A stretch of 57,975 nucleotides of DNA from Micromonospora sonchi (GCF_014646235.1 NZ_BMNB01000036.1:1-57975), one strand, 5' to 3'. Shown: positions 50,206 through 57,975, counted from the first letter of the stretch. Program-made: numbers and translations. The notes: generated by a model from the letters alone, not told the origin.

Positions 50206-50279
50206 CCGGGCCTGCCGGCGGCGACCGGTGGCCGGCTAGGGTCGCCCCGACGAGTCCGTGGTGAGCGGGGAGTTCGGGG

Positions 50280-51077
50280 ATGAGTGAGCCGCTGCGGCGG
50301 TACCTGACCGACCTGGTCGCGGTCGCCCGCGAGGTGCTCGGCGAGGAGCTGTGCGGGGTGTACGCGGCGGGTTCGGTGGGGCTGGCGGCGTACCAGCCCG
50401 GACGCAGCGACGTGGACGTGGCGCTGGTCTGCGCCGGCGCGCTGGACCGGGCGGTCGCGCGGGAGCTGGTGGCGCGGCTGCGGCACGAGGTGCTGCCCTG
50501 CCCGGCGCGCGGCCTGGAGCTGGTCGTGTACCGGCGGGAGGTGGCCGCCTCCGGCACCCCCGAGCCGGGGTTCGAGGTCGAGCTGAACACCGGCGCGGAG
50601 ATGGACTTCCGGGTCTCGTGCGGCCCGGCGGAACGACCCGCCGCCGACGGCCTGTTCTGGTACGGACTGGACCGCAGCATCCTGCACCAGAGCGGGCAGG
50701 CCCTGCTCGGCCCGCCCGCCGCCGACGTCTTCGCCGACCTGGCCCGCGACGACCTACACCAACTGATCGTGGCCGCGCTGCGCTGGTGGCTCGATCGGCC
50801 GGTCCCACCCGGCGACGTACCCGCGCCCGGCGCCGAGGACGCCGTGCTCGGCGCCTGCCGTTCCTGGCTACGGCTGCATCGCGGGGTGTGGCTGCCCAAG
50901 ATGGCCGCCGGCCGGCGGTTGCTGGCCGGCGGCGGACCGCTGGTCGACGCCGCCACCATCGACCTGGTCGAGCAGTCGATCGCGGCCCGCACCGGCGGTA
51001 CCCCGCCGATCGGTTCGCGGGCCCGCGCGTTCCAGCGCCGGGTCCTCGCCGACCTCACCGCCACACCGCCGGCCTGA
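50280..51077 (+). CDS. Nucleotidyltransferase, aminoglycoside-adenylyltransferase-like
   Basis: 265 aa. The N-terminal nucleotidyltransferase motif AAGSVGLAAYQPGRSDVDVA (G-S and DxD, residues 30-49) and a C-terminal helical domain (AALRWWLDRPVPP, ACRSWLRLHRG) give the layout of AadA-type adenylyltransferases. Acidic residues needed for catalysis are present. Chromosomal members are not proven resistance genes, so drug modification is only possible. A GGGGAG lies just before the ATG; TAGGGT at 50236-50241 may be its promoter. Confidence 0.8.
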   Translation: MSEPLRRYLTDLVAVAREVLGEELCGVYAAGSVGLAAYQPGRSDVDVALVCAGALDRAVARELVARLRHEVLPCPARGLELVVYRREVAASGTPEPGFEVELNTGAEMDFRVSCGPAERPAADGLFWYGLDRSILHQSGQALLGPPAADVFADLARDDLHQLIVAALRWWLDRPVPPGDVPAPGAEDAVLGACRSWLRLHRGVWLPKMAAGRRLLAGGGPLVDAATIDLVEQSIAARTGGTPPIGSRARAFQRRVLADLTATPPA

Positions 51078-51095
51078 GGCGGTCCGCCGGCCGGA

Positions 51096-51959
51096 TCAGG
51101 AGGCGGGTTCCACCGGGATCCAGAGCTGGGCGTCGGCGTGGGCGCCGTCGGCGGAGATCCGGGTGCGGGAGATCTCCGGGCCGGGACGGGAACGGTACGG
51201 GTTGGCCGGGAACCACTGGGTGAAGACGTCCCGCCACAGGTGCTGCACGGCCTCGGGGAACGGCCCGGAGGTCTCGAAGACCGCCCACGCCCCCGCCGAC
51301 ACCGGCAGCACGTCCAGGTCCCCGGGCACCTCGGCGGCGGTGACCGCGCCGTACCAGTAGTCCAGCTCGGTGCCCTCCGCGCGGTTGCCGGCCAGACCGT
51401 CGCTGACGTTCACGATCCCCGCCGGTTCCTGGTCGGAGAGCGCCTCGATCCGCTCCCGGGTGGCCGGTTCGATGCTCTTGACGAAGGCCACGATGGCCGG
51501 GTTCATCCCCTCGTGCACCAGCGGCACCCGGGCCTTGCGGCCGGCGAGCCGGAACGTGTCCTTCTGCACGATGCGGTATCGCATGCTGTTGCTCCCTTCG
51601 ATGGTGAGTCGGAAGGAGAGCCGGGGCTGGGCGGACAACGCAGCCCCCGTACGCCGGGCTTCGCCGGGGCCGACCCCGTGGACCGCCTTGAACGCCCGGG
51701 CGAACGCCTCGGTCGAGCCGTACCCCCAGCGGACCGCGACGTCGAGCAACGTCCGCTCCCCCGCGAGCACCTCCGCCCCGGCGACGGTGAGCCGCCGACG
51801 ACGCACGTACTCCGACAGCGGGATGCCGGCCAGCGCGGCGAACAACCGCCGGAAGTGGTACTCCGACGTGACCGCGATCCGCGCCAACTCGGCGACGTCG
51901 ACCGACCGGTCGAGGTGCCGCTCGATGTGCTCCATGGCCTGGTTGAGCCGCTCCAGCAC
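51096..51959 (-). CDS. AraC-family regulator with GyrI-like effector domain
   Basis: 287 aa. Two AraC HTH motifs (VDVAELARIAVTSEYHFRRLF, given only as its span 18-38, and DVAVRWGYGSTEAFARAFK) lie in the N-terminal 100 residues. The C-terminal 160 residues form a GyrI-like (SOUL/BmrR-type) small-molecule-binding domain. GTG 51959 is chosen because AAGGAGG lies 5 nt upstream; an upstream in-frame GTG at 51998 is less well placed. Such regulators often sense drugs or lipids. Convergent with the nucleotidyltransferase gene 19 bp away. Confidence 0.88.
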   Translation of the reverse strand: MLERLNQAMEHIERHLDRSVDVAELARIAVTSEYHFRRLFAALAGIPLSEYVRRRRLTVAGAEVLAGERTLLDVAVRWGYGSTEAFARAFKAVHGVGPGEARRTGAALSAQPRLSFRLTIEGSNSMRYRIVQKDTFRLAGRKARVPLVHEGMNPAIVAFVKSIEPATRERIEALSDQEPAGIVNVSDGLAGNRAEGTELDYWYGAVTAAEVPGDLDVLPVSAGAWAVFETSGPFPEAVQHLWRDVFTQWFPANPYRSRPGPEISRTRISADGAHADAQLWIPVEPAS

Positions 51960-52071
51960 CCGGTCCTCCTTCCCTTGCGCCGCCCACGCTATGGCCACGC
52001 CGACACCCCCGACCCGACATCCTGTGCCCGATCCGATCGGGGCGGTCAGCCTGGGTCAGCCGGGGCGCGGC

Positions 52072-52155
52072 CTACCCGCGCGGCACGCGACGCAGCCATC
52101 CCAGAAACCTGGCGTACGCGACCACGGGGTCGAAAGGCTCGGGGCAGATCCGGGT
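52072..52155 (-). pseudogene. 3'-end fragment duplicated from the 83-aa gene
   Basis: Translates to TRICPEPFDPVVAYARFLGW followed by LRRVPRG, matching the last 27 residues of the intact gene at 53502-53753 at about 88 percent DNA identity over 84 bp. No 5' part follows. With 53502-53585 it forms an imperfect direct repeat around the HTH/DUF6036 pair. Confidence 0.8.
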
Positions 52156-52258
52156 GGGCAACCCCGTCTGGCCTCCGACCGCACAAGGTTGTCGGCCGCC
52201 GCGAGGCCACCCTCGGCCGGTCGAAGCCTTGCTGTCGTACGAGACGCGCGAACGCCCC

Positions 52259-52813
52259 TCAGCCAACGTCAGGCTTCGGCAGATACGCGGCTATCCAGTC
52301 CCTCAGACGTTTCATCACCAGGGGATGCACATCAACCAGGAGTTCAATCCGCTCGGCGACCACATTCGGTTTCACCAGACCCGCTCGAAGCAACGCGTCC
52401 GCGAACTTGGTGTCCTTCTCCCTACCGGCCACCAGCTTGGACACCACGCAGTCGTGCGGATCGAGCGCATGGCCACGTCCCGGTTGGGTGTTGTCGGACT
52501 CCACCAGCACCAACCGATCGCGCCAGCCGTCGGGCAACACCGCCGTCGACACACTCACGCCCTGGGCGTAGTAGCCGTACGTCTCATGGAACGGCGAGAA
52601 CTCACCGATGAACGCGTCGACCTGATCGGCCTTCTGATCGTCCGGATCGTCAAAGAAGGCCACATCCACCTCCATCGAAGCGGTGGCCTCCAACGGAAGA
52701 TCACTTTCCGGAATCGTCGCCAGCACCGACTGGCTACCGATGATGAGGACGTTCCGGTCTTCGACAATCCGACCCGTCGATCTCAGGACATGCTCCAGCT
52801 CTGCGCGCTTCAC
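52259..52813 (-). CDS. DUF6036-type nucleotidyltransferase, candidate toxin
   Basis: 184 aa from GTG 52813. VLIIGSQSVLA (22-32) with SMEVDVAFFD (47-56) gives the G-S and E-x-D pattern of minimal nucleotidyltransferases (catalytic Glu48 and Asp50), and CVVSKLVAGREKDTKFADAL is the typical KLxAGREKD helix of DUF6036. Its start overlaps the HTH gene stop by 4 nt (GTGA). AbiEii and MenA toxins are comparable nucleotidyltransferases paired with HTH proteins; that role here is inferred. Flanked by the 84-bp repeats. Confidence 0.8.
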   Translation of the reverse strand: MKRAELEHVLRSTGRIVEDRNVLIIGSQSVLATIPESDLPLEATASMEVDVAFFDDPDDQKADQVDAFIGEFSPFHETYGYYAQGVSVSTAVLPDGWRDRLVLVESDNTQPGRGHALDPHDCVVSKLVAGREKDTKFADALLRAGLVKPNVVAERIELLVDVHPLVMKRLRDWIAAYLPKPDVG

Positions 52814-53316
52814 GCCGCCCGGCCCCAACCGCTGCGCTTGAAGGATTCAAGAACCTTCCGACGCTGCGGCTGCGGGAGCACGCCAGCGAAGGGCGAATTC
52901 TGCCGCAACTCGACAGCCTCTGGATCTTCCGAGGTCAAAGCCCGCAGGACGGACCCAACCCCTTCGTTGATCTTCTCCTGCCAGCGCCTCAGCCAGACCT
53001 CGGTCATGGTCCCGCGATGCTGCCGAAGCAGCCGGTCAAGATTCTCCCCAACCTTTTCCAGCACTTCGTCCGGATCGGCGACCAGGCTGCCCGCCACCGC
53101 TTGGTGCAGCCACAGCGACTTGAGCTGATCACGGGTCAACGCCTGCTTGGGCCGCAGCAGCGCGTCGACGTGCTCCCGCCTGACCTTGCGGTGCGCACCC
53201 ACCCGCACGAACGGCAGGTCCCCCCGTTCGCACAGGTTGACCACCTGCTGGCGCGAAGACCCCAGCAGCTTGGCCGCCTGGCCAGTGGTCAGGAGTTCCC
53301 CGCTCATGGTCGCCAT
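52810..53316 (-). CDS. HTH (excisionase-type) protein paired with the nucleotidyltransferase
   Basis: 168 aa. An N-terminal winged-helix of MerR/excisionase (HTH_17) type, LLTTGQAAKLLGSSRQQVVN (8-27) then ERGDLPFVRVGAHRKV, is followed by a helical C-terminal region (KSLWLHQAVAGSLVADPDEV) that may bind the partner. The first gene of a two-gene operon. The order HTH-then-NTase is that of an antitoxin-toxin pair such as AbiEi/AbiEii, though the HTH family differs. ATG 53316 has a weak GGCGAG; ATG 53307 is an alternative. Confidence 0.78.
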   Translation of the reverse strand: MATMSGELLTTGQAAKLLGSSRQQVVNLCERGDLPFVRVGAHRKVRREHVDALLRPKQALTRDQLKSLWLHQAVAGSLVADPDEVLEKVGENLDRLLRQHRGTMTEVWLRRWQEKINEGVGSVLRALTSEDPEAVELRQNSPFAGVLPQPQRRKVLESFKRSGWGRAA

Positions 53317-53501
53317 ACTCGCCAGCATGCGCCGTAAGCACCAAAAACGCAACTCGACGACGGCGTTTGTGCTGCTCAAGCCACCTCTCCAAGAGGAAGA
53401 GTTTGAGCCGCTCTTCGTCGACCCGGTCCGGACGAGTTCGACCTGGCGGCACACGCGCAAGTCGCTCGCCCAGCCCTGACGGGGCGCGTCGGGCCGCTTG
53501 G

Positions 53502-53753
53502 CTACACGCGCGGCACGCGGCGCAACCACCCCAGAAACCTGGCGTACGCGGCCACCGGATCGGGAGGCTCGGGGCAGATCCGGGTCAGGTCGGCTGTCGC
53601 CTCCCGAAGCAGCTCGGCCAGGTCGACCGCCAGGTCCCGACGCTGGCCGGCATAGTCGGCGAGCAGCTCGACCCGAGCCGGGCCGCAGGGCCACGGATGG
53701 GCACACCCGGTGCAGATCCAGATCGGGCGCAGCGGCGCGTGACGTTGACGCAT
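53502..53753 (-). CDS. Small actinobacterial regulator-partner protein (83 aa)
   Basis: Encodes MRQRHAPLRPIWICTGCAHP and on to CGPARVELLADYAG and YARFLGWLRRVPRV. A family I know from many actinomycetes, usually next to an XRE regulator, with a paired WxCxxC-like motif near the start and the FLGW end. CGGAGG is 6 nt before the ATG. It is divergent from the XRE gene at 53902, as usual. Function unknown. Its 3' end is duplicated at 52072-52155. Confidence 0.75.
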   Translation of the reverse strand: MRQRHAPLRPIWICTGCAHPWPCGPARVELLADYAGQRRDLAVDLAELLREATADLTRICPEPPDPVAAYARFLGWLRRVPRV

Positions 53754-53901
53754 GCGTACCTCCGGAACAAGTCGGCGCGCTTCCGGTCTCGGCCGGCATC
53801 CGCCACGATCGCCTCGGGCCGCCTGCCCGCGCCAGGTGTCACCGTGGTGACAGGTCGAAGTCCCCTCGCCATGTCCCCAGCCCAGAGCCGATACTGGTGG
53901 C

Positions 53902-55155
53902 ATGGCTGAGGACGCCACCGAGCCCGATCTTCCCGTCTGGGCACGGAGACTGCGGGCCGAGCGCACCGCGCGAGGCTGGTCTCAGGGCCGGGCGGTCCAG
54001 GCGATGCGGGCACACGCCGCCGAACGGCTCCCCGCCGACAGCACGCTCCTGCGGAACTGGAAGAGGTGGGAGGCCGGCAGTTGCGAGCCTGACGGCTTCC
54101 ACAAGTCGTTGATCGCCCGGACGTTCGGCACCGTCACCGCGGCCTTCTTTCCGCCGCCGGTACCGCGTGACGCGGAGGCCGAGGTCATCGCCGCCACGGG
54201 CATGGAGACGGTGGAGATTCTCGCTCGGCTGAGAAGCTCCGACGTTTCCGACGCCACCCTGCAAGCACTCCGGATCACGGCTGACCGCCTCTGCTGCGAG
54301 TACCCGTACATGCCTTCCGAGCAACTCCGTGTCGAAGGCCGCGCCTGGCTGCGTCGGATCACGACCCTGCTGGACCGCCGGCTCACGCTCGCCCAACATC
54401 GGGAGGTGCTGAGCCTCGCTGGCTGGGTCGCGTTGCTCGTCGGCTGCGTGGAGTACGACCTCGGGCTACGCCGCATCGCCGAGGGCACCCGCAAGGCGGC
54501 GCTGACCCTCGGCGAAGAGGCAGGTGACGCCGCCGTCACTGGCTGGGCCTACGAGCTGCGGGCCTGGTACGCGCTCACGCAGGGCGACCACCTGGGCGTG
54601 GTCGCGGCGGCCGAGGCCGGCGAGGCGATCACGGCCGGCAGCAGTGCAGCCGTGCAACTCGCCGGACAGAGGGCCAAGGCGTGGGCACGGCTGGGCGACC
54701 GGCGGCAGGTGGAGACCGCGCTGGACCGGGGCCGGACCCTGCTGGAAGCCTTGCCGTATCCGGAGAACACCGACCACCACTTCGTGGTGGATCCGGCGAA
54801 GTTCGACTTCTACGCCATGGACTGCTACCGCCTGGTGGGCGAGGACGGGCTCGCCAAGATGTACGCCGGGCAGGTCATCCGCTCGTCGACCGACCCGGAC
54901 GGGACCGAACGCAAGCCGATGCGGATCGCCGAAGCACAGCTCACCCTCGGCGTCGTGGCGGCCCGAGCAGGCGACCTCGAAGCTGCGGTCGCTCATGGCC
55001 GGCGGGCGCTGCACGGGGAGCGCAAGTCGCTGCCGTCGCTGCTGATGTGCTCCCGGGAACTGGCAACGCTGCTGCGCGAGCGCTACCCGAAGGAACCAGC
55101 GGCCACGTCGTACCTGGACGAGGTGCGAGCGCTCACCACAGCCCAGGAAAGGTAG
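53902..55155 (+). CDS. XRE-family regulator with TPR-like C-terminal region
   Basis: 417 aa. HTH-like N-terminal region at about 12-72 (WARRLRAERTARGWSQGRAV), then about 330 residues of helical repeats ending in an RRNPP/TPR-style array. Lies head-to-head with the 83-aa gene, the usual pairing. The third XRE regulator in the window, after 1576-2343 and 2779-3969. The regulon is unknown. Start at ATG 53902 with no clear SD. Confidence 0.82.
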   Translation: MAEDATEPDLPVWARRLRAERTARGWSQGRAVQAMRAHAAERLPADSTLLRNWKRWEAGSCEPDGFHKSLIARTFGTVTAAFFPPPVPRDAEAEVIAATGMETVEILARLRSSDVSDATLQALRITADRLCCEYPYMPSEQLRVEGRAWLRRITTLLDRRLTLAQHREVLSLAGWVALLVGCVEYDLGLRRIAEGTRKAALTLGEEAGDAAVTGWAYELRAWYALTQGDHLGVVAAAEAGEAITAGSSAAVQLAGQRAKAWARLGDRRQVETALDRGRTLLEALPYPENTDHHFVVDPAKFDFYAMDCYRLVGEDGLAKMYAGQVIRSSTDPDGTERKPMRIAEAQLTLGVVAARAGDLEAAVAHGRRALHGERKSLPSLLMCSRELATLLRERYPKEPAATSYLDEVRALTTAQER

Positions 55156-55187
55156 ACGCCGGGCGAGTCCACTCGGCCACCCTTCAT

Positions 55188-55586
55188 CTACTTCGCCACA
55201 CCGGACAGGTACCACAACCCGGCCTGATCACCGTCTCGCAGCCAGCGGACCCGAGGTGTCTCATCGGGTCGGGGCGGCCAGTCGCGGTAGGGCAGGAAGG
55301 CCAGCCGCCAAGCAATCACCACGTAGACGTAGAGGCCAAAAGGACCGATGAGCCACCACAGTGCATCGCGACGGCGGTAGGAAGCACGCGGCGCGAGCCA
55401 GGCCGTGGCCGCCATGGGAACCGCGATCCAGCCGAAGTCCGCGAGTGGGCCGGCGCCCATCCTGCCCTCGATCAGCTCACGGATGATGATGGACGGCACC
55501 ACCACCCCGACCACCAGCAACGCGACGATCAACGTCCGTGACGCTCGTCCGAGTGGTGGGCGCGAGCTGAGCGGATCATCGGGCAT
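55188..55586 (-). CDS. Small membrane protein
   Basis: 132 aa from ATG 55586 with three or four hydrophobic segments (RTLIVALLVVGVVVPSIIIR, WIAVPMAATAWLA, WWLIGPFGLYVYVVIAW). No named domain recognised. ATG chosen because TAGCCT lies 7 nt upstream; the longer frame beyond it is not protein-like. Convergent with the XRE gene. Confidence 0.65.
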   Translation of the reverse strand: MPDDPLSSRPPLGRASRTLIVALLVVGVVVPSIIIRELIEGRMGAGPLADFGWIAVPMAATAWLAPRASYRRRDALWWLIGPFGLYVYVVIAWRLAFLPYRDWPPRPDETPRVRWLRDGDQAGLWYLSGVAK

Positions 55587-55593
55587 GTCCCGA

Positions 55594-55599
55594 AGGCTA
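55594..55599 (-). promoter_or_regulatory. -10 hexamer TAGCCT, leaderless start of the 132-aa membrane protein
   Basis: TAGCCT on the minus strand, 7-nt spacer, then ATG 55586; no SD. Confidence 0.45.
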
Positions 55600-55749
55600 G
55601 GAGCCAGCAGCAATCGTCGACCACCAGGGGCGGAACTCGACACCGGCCATGGGTCGTTTCTGGCTACCCAGGCCAACCTCCAACCTCCTGATGGCAGCCC
55701 TGCCGTCGAACGGGAACGGTGGGTAGCCGCCCGCACGGGAGCGGAACGG

Positions 55750-56577
55750 TCAGCGCACCCCGGTCACGGCGAGCGGCAACCCGTTCGGAAGCATCGAGGC
55801 CAGGGCCAGTGCTCTGGCCTCGATGATTTTCATGCGGCCTTCGTACTCGACGGGTTCGCGGTGGGCGGCTTGCCTGGTGAGCTGGCCGGGCCATTTGCGG
55901 TAGAGCAGGCCGTGCTCGCGGGTGAAGTAGCCCTCGCTGACCGTGCTCGCCGCCAGGAGTAGGCCGGTGTCCTCGGAGGCAGGCAGCGCCATCCAACCGC
56001 CGAGGGCCAGGAGCAGGTCCCGACGGATGCAGAGGGTGGCGGGGTGGGCCTGGGCGCGGTAGCCGTTGGCTTGCCAGAAGGCCAGAACGGCACCGCGGCC
56101 GATCAGTCCGCCGTCAGGGTCCTTGTCCCATCCGACGGTTGACCCGTCAGGCATCAGATCCAGGACGCGCGAGGTCGTCCAACCAATGTGCGGGTGAGCA
56201 TCGAAGGCAGCAATGTCCCGGGCGAGGGCGCCAGCCGTGAGCTGGTCATCCGCGTCGAGCACCTTGACGTATTGCCCGGCGACACGGGAAAGCGCGAGGG
56301 TGCGGGCAACACCCGGCCCGCCGGGACGACCGCCGCCGATGCTGATACGCGGATCGTCCGGCAGCACCCCGGCCAGTACGCCGGTCTGCCCGTCCTCCTG
56401 GACGAGCCACTGCCAGCCCCACCCGTCGGGCAGGTCCTGCTTGACCAACGAGTCGTACGCGCCAGCCAGGTACTCGACGCTGGGGGCATGGACGGGGGTG
56501 ATGACCGAGACGAGGTGCGTCACGTCTTCCACCGTTGCAGTTTGTGGGAGAAGCCGCGGTATCCAGGCTTTCGGCAT
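55750..56577 (-). CDS. Family 2 glycosyltransferase
   Basis: 275 aa. LVSVITPVHAPSVEYLAGAY gives the nucleotide-binding strand, KVLDADDQLT (DxD) the metal site, and LPASEDTGLLLAA the acceptor-side motif. GT-A fold with an inverting mechanism is typical; sugar and acceptor are unknown. ATG 56577 is used, but GTG 56532 or GTG 56523 are in frame and GTG 56523 follows GGAAGAC, so the N terminus is uncertain by up to 18 residues. Its start is 63 bp downstream of the lepB stop on the same strand. Confidence 0.82.
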   Translation of the reverse strand: MPKAWIPRLLPQTATVEDVTHLVSVITPVHAPSVEYLAGAYDSLVKQDLPDGWGWQWLVQEDGQTGVLAGVLPDDPRISIGGGRPGGPGVARTLALSRVAGQYVKVLDADDQLTAGALARDIAAFDAHPHIGWTTSRVLDLMPDGSTVGWDKDPDGGLIGRGAVLAFWQANGYRAQAHPATLCIRRDLLLALGGWMALPASEDTGLLLAASTVSEGYFTREHGLLYRKWPGQLTRQAAHREPVEYEGRMKIIEARALALASMLPNGLPLAVTGVR

Positions 56578-56639
56578 CCGATGCTGGGCGCGCCGACAGC
56601 ATCGACGGCGGGCCAGGGCTCGACGGACACTGGCGTCTG

Positions 56640-57257
56640 CTACGGCACCTCGTCGAAGGTTTCCGGCACGGCCAGCCAGGTCGTGTGGCGCAACGGCCAG
56701 AACAGTACGAAGGCCCGCCCGACCACCGAGTCCAGCGGGATCGTGGCTGCCTCGATGTTCTGACCGTGGCTGTTGTAGTTGGCCAGCGAGTCGCCGGAGG
56801 CCTCCCGGTGGTCGCCCATCACCCACAGCCGGTCCTCCGGGACCGTGATGTCGAACTCCTCCGGGGCCATCTTGTTGCCCGGGTACACGTACGGTTCGTC
56901 CAGTGGGTGGCTGTTGACCTGGATCCGGCCCTGCGCGTCGCAGCAGACCACATGGTCGCCGGGCACTCCGATCACCCGCTTGATCAGGTCATCTCCGTCC
57001 GGCAGGCTCGGCCAGCTCTCGGGATTCTTGAAGACGACGATCTCGCCCCGTGCGGGTGCCCGGAAGTCGTAGACGAGTTTATTGACCAGGACCCGGTCGT
57101 CGCGCTCCAAGGTGTGCTCCATCGACCCGGAGGGGATGAAGAAGCTCTGCACCACGAACTGCCGCACCAGGATCGCCACCACGATGGCCACGGCCAGCAG
57201 GATCGGCAGCTCGCGCCAGAACGAACCCTTGCTGCTCTTGGTCTGCTCGTCAGTCAC
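56640..57257 (-). CDS. lepB: Signal peptidase I LepB
   Basis: Membrane-bound serine protease that removes secretory signal peptides. One N-terminal membrane segment (about 17-33), then the periplasmic catalytic domain with Ser45 in FFIPSGSMEHTL and Lys93 in DDLIKRVIGVPGDHV, and the box GDHREASGDS. 205 aa from GTG 57257, chosen because TAGCTT lies 6 nt upstream (leaderless); GTG 57263 would add two residues. Many actinobacteria have several SPase I copies. Followed on the same strand by the GT2 gene. Confidence 0.93.
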   Translation of the reverse strand: MTDEQTKSSKGSFWRELPILLAVAIVVAILVRQFVVQSFFIPSGSMEHTLERDDRVLVNKLVYDFRAPARGEIVVFKNPESWPSLPDGDDLIKRVIGVPGDHVVCCDAQGRIQVNSHPLDEPYVYPGNKMAPEEFDITVPEDRLWVMGDHREASGDSLANYNSHGQNIEAATIPLDSVVGRAFVLFWPLRHTTWLAVPETFDEVP

Positions 57258-57560
57258 AGGCACAAGCTACCCAACGACCCTGAGTGTTCATCGATAGGAG
57301 ACCAGCACCTTCCAGTTGAGGTTCCGTAGCTCAAGTCAGGCCCGTCAGGCCGATCGAACGACGGCCAATGTTGACCAAGGACGACTCGGCTCTGAGCTGG
57401 TGGGCGACGGACGAGTCGACCTGTACGCCGGATTATGAGTATTAAATCAGTGTTGAGCAGGAGCGGAGCCCGGCGACTGCCGGTACAGGCCGTCGCCAGG
57501 CCGTCGGACTTGGGCCGGGCTGAAGACAGTCGCGCACCGTCTTGAATTGTGGGAACAACC
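57258..57560. other. About 300-bp gap between lepB and the 81-aa ORF
   Basis: No gene or RNA recognised. Sequence becomes less GC-rich toward its right end (a stretch GGATTATGAGTATTAAATC near 57430), consistent with a change of sequence origin before the mobile-element region. Confidence 0.5.
57264..57269 (-). promoter_or_regulatory. -10 hexamer TAGCTT, leaderless start of lepB
   Basis: TAGCTT, 6-nt spacer, then GTG 57257; no SD. It directly abuts GTG 57263, which argues against that start. Confidence 0.5.
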
Positions 57561-57806
57561 TCAATCAGTCTTAACTAGCGCCACAGCCAGCTCGTGAGCC
57601 TGTTGACGCGTATCGGGCTGCTGGAGCCAAAGGCGTATTAGAGCGCTAGTGACATAGTGCTGATCCAGCCCCAGGTCGACGGCCAGACGACGTAGCCAGT
57701 ACTGATGATTAAGGAAAAGATGACCATCGAGTGCCGCCAGCAGAGATTCCGGCGTCCGCCCTAAAGCAGCTGCCGCAGAGACATGATTATTTAGGGCAAA
57801 ATCCAT
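57561..57806 (-). CDS. Orphan 81-aa protein, low-GC, likely acquired
   Basis: Starts MDFALNNHVSAAAALGRTPE and ends AHELAVALVKTD. No family recognised; it looks helical. A strong AAAGGGAG sits about 3 nt before the ATG. Base use is clearly lower in GC (about half) than neighbours near 70 percent, and it uses codons such as AAT and TTA that are rare elsewhere in the window. It lies directly beside the transposase at the right edge, so horizontal transfer is likely. Confidence 0.6.
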   Translation of the reverse strand: MDFALNNHVSAAAALGRTPESLLAALDGHLFLNHQYWLRRLAVDLGLDQHYVTSALIRLWLQQPDTRQQAHELAVALVKTD

Positions 57807-57920
57807 AAGCTCCCTTTCCGGATCAAACTCTCCCGGCAGAGCGTAGAGCGTACGTATTCAGCTTGAGGTGAGTCGGCGGCCGGTGGTCCACTCTGGTTGA
57901 TCGGCTGGCATGATCATGGT

Positions 57921-57975
57921 GTGTCGCCCGTCCCGCAGGTCCCGCCCTCGTACGAGGAGCTGTTGGCGATGCTGG
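57921..57975 (+). mobile_element. 5' end of an IS66-like transposase (cut by window edge)
   Basis: GTG 57921 opens VSPVPQVPPSYEELLAML, close to the N terminus of actinobacterial IS66-family transposases, which begin with a PSYEEL helix. Only 55 bp are present, so this is tentative. Low-GC neighbour DNA supports a mobile region. Confidence 0.45.

Noticed and set aside
1..57975. Biosynthetic gene cluster for a secondary metabolite
   Set aside because: No NRPS, PKS, terpene or RiPP core genes; the genes are core metabolism, envelope, regulation and defence.

Overview
The window is high-GC actinobacterial chromosome, most likely Micromonospora or a close relative in the Micromonosporaceae. The support is the codon use, the many GTG starts, XRE/DUF397 regulator pairs, the glnA-glnE-glnA2 nitrogen cluster, lipA/lipB, an F420-linked reductase (npdG) and a histone-H1-like Lys/Ala repeat protein. 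At least eleven genes carry a TANNNT -10 hexamer 6-8 nt before the start codon and no Shine-Dalgarno, which suggests many leaderless mRNAs. No rRNA, tRNA or CRISPR array was recognised.

Left arm (0-12.3 kb) is a defence and regulatory island. A type I restriction locus is split: hsdS lies at the left edge (hsdM presumably just outside) and hsdR lies about 5.5 kb further on. Between them sit an XRE/DUF397 pair with a palindromic operator, a three-gene overlapping operon (25 aa, 55 aa, XRE-TPR regulator), a tight four-gene operon of small helical proteins of unknown function, and an Asp-nucleophile alpha/beta hydrolase. Directly after hsdR is a two-gene SMC/ABC-type ATPase plus TOPRIM-like module with its own promoter. 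It resembles the AbiL / PARIS / Rlo class of restriction-linked anti-phage systems and is the best candidate here for an uncharacterised defence system.

12.3-45.8 kb is mostly conserved core: TIGR01777 epimerase, a secreted PHB-depolymerase-like esterase, lipB, a FUSC membrane protein, an archaeal-type AspRS, lipA, a LuxR/LAL regulator broken by a one-base frameshift, DUF4191, RDD, glnA with a GlnR box, PadR and its membrane partner, two MptB-like mannosyltransferases, glnE, a glutamine amidotransferase, an LD-carboxypeptidase, DUF350, glnA2, nadE, panB and a DUF222-HNH protein. Decayed genes are present too: an aldo/keto reductase with an internal deletion and a 5'-truncated VOC protein.

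The right arm (45.9-58 kb) is more accessory: npdG, a 970-bp repeat-rich gap, the histone-like protein, an M48 protease with a zinc ribbon, a nucleotidyltransferase, an AraC regulator, an HTH plus DUF6036-type nucleotidyltransferase pair (toxin-antitoxin-like) bounded by 84-bp imperfect direct repeats, an XRE module, a GT2 glycosyltransferase, signal peptidase I, a low-GC orphan ORF and the start of an IS66-like transposase at the edge.

Repeats are a main theme: three 56-bp GGGGCCC elements, five palindromes with GATC near their outer ends (one lies in frame inside a mannosyltransferase gene), a 13-bp tandem array, and five interspersed copies of CGAGTTGCGGCAT.
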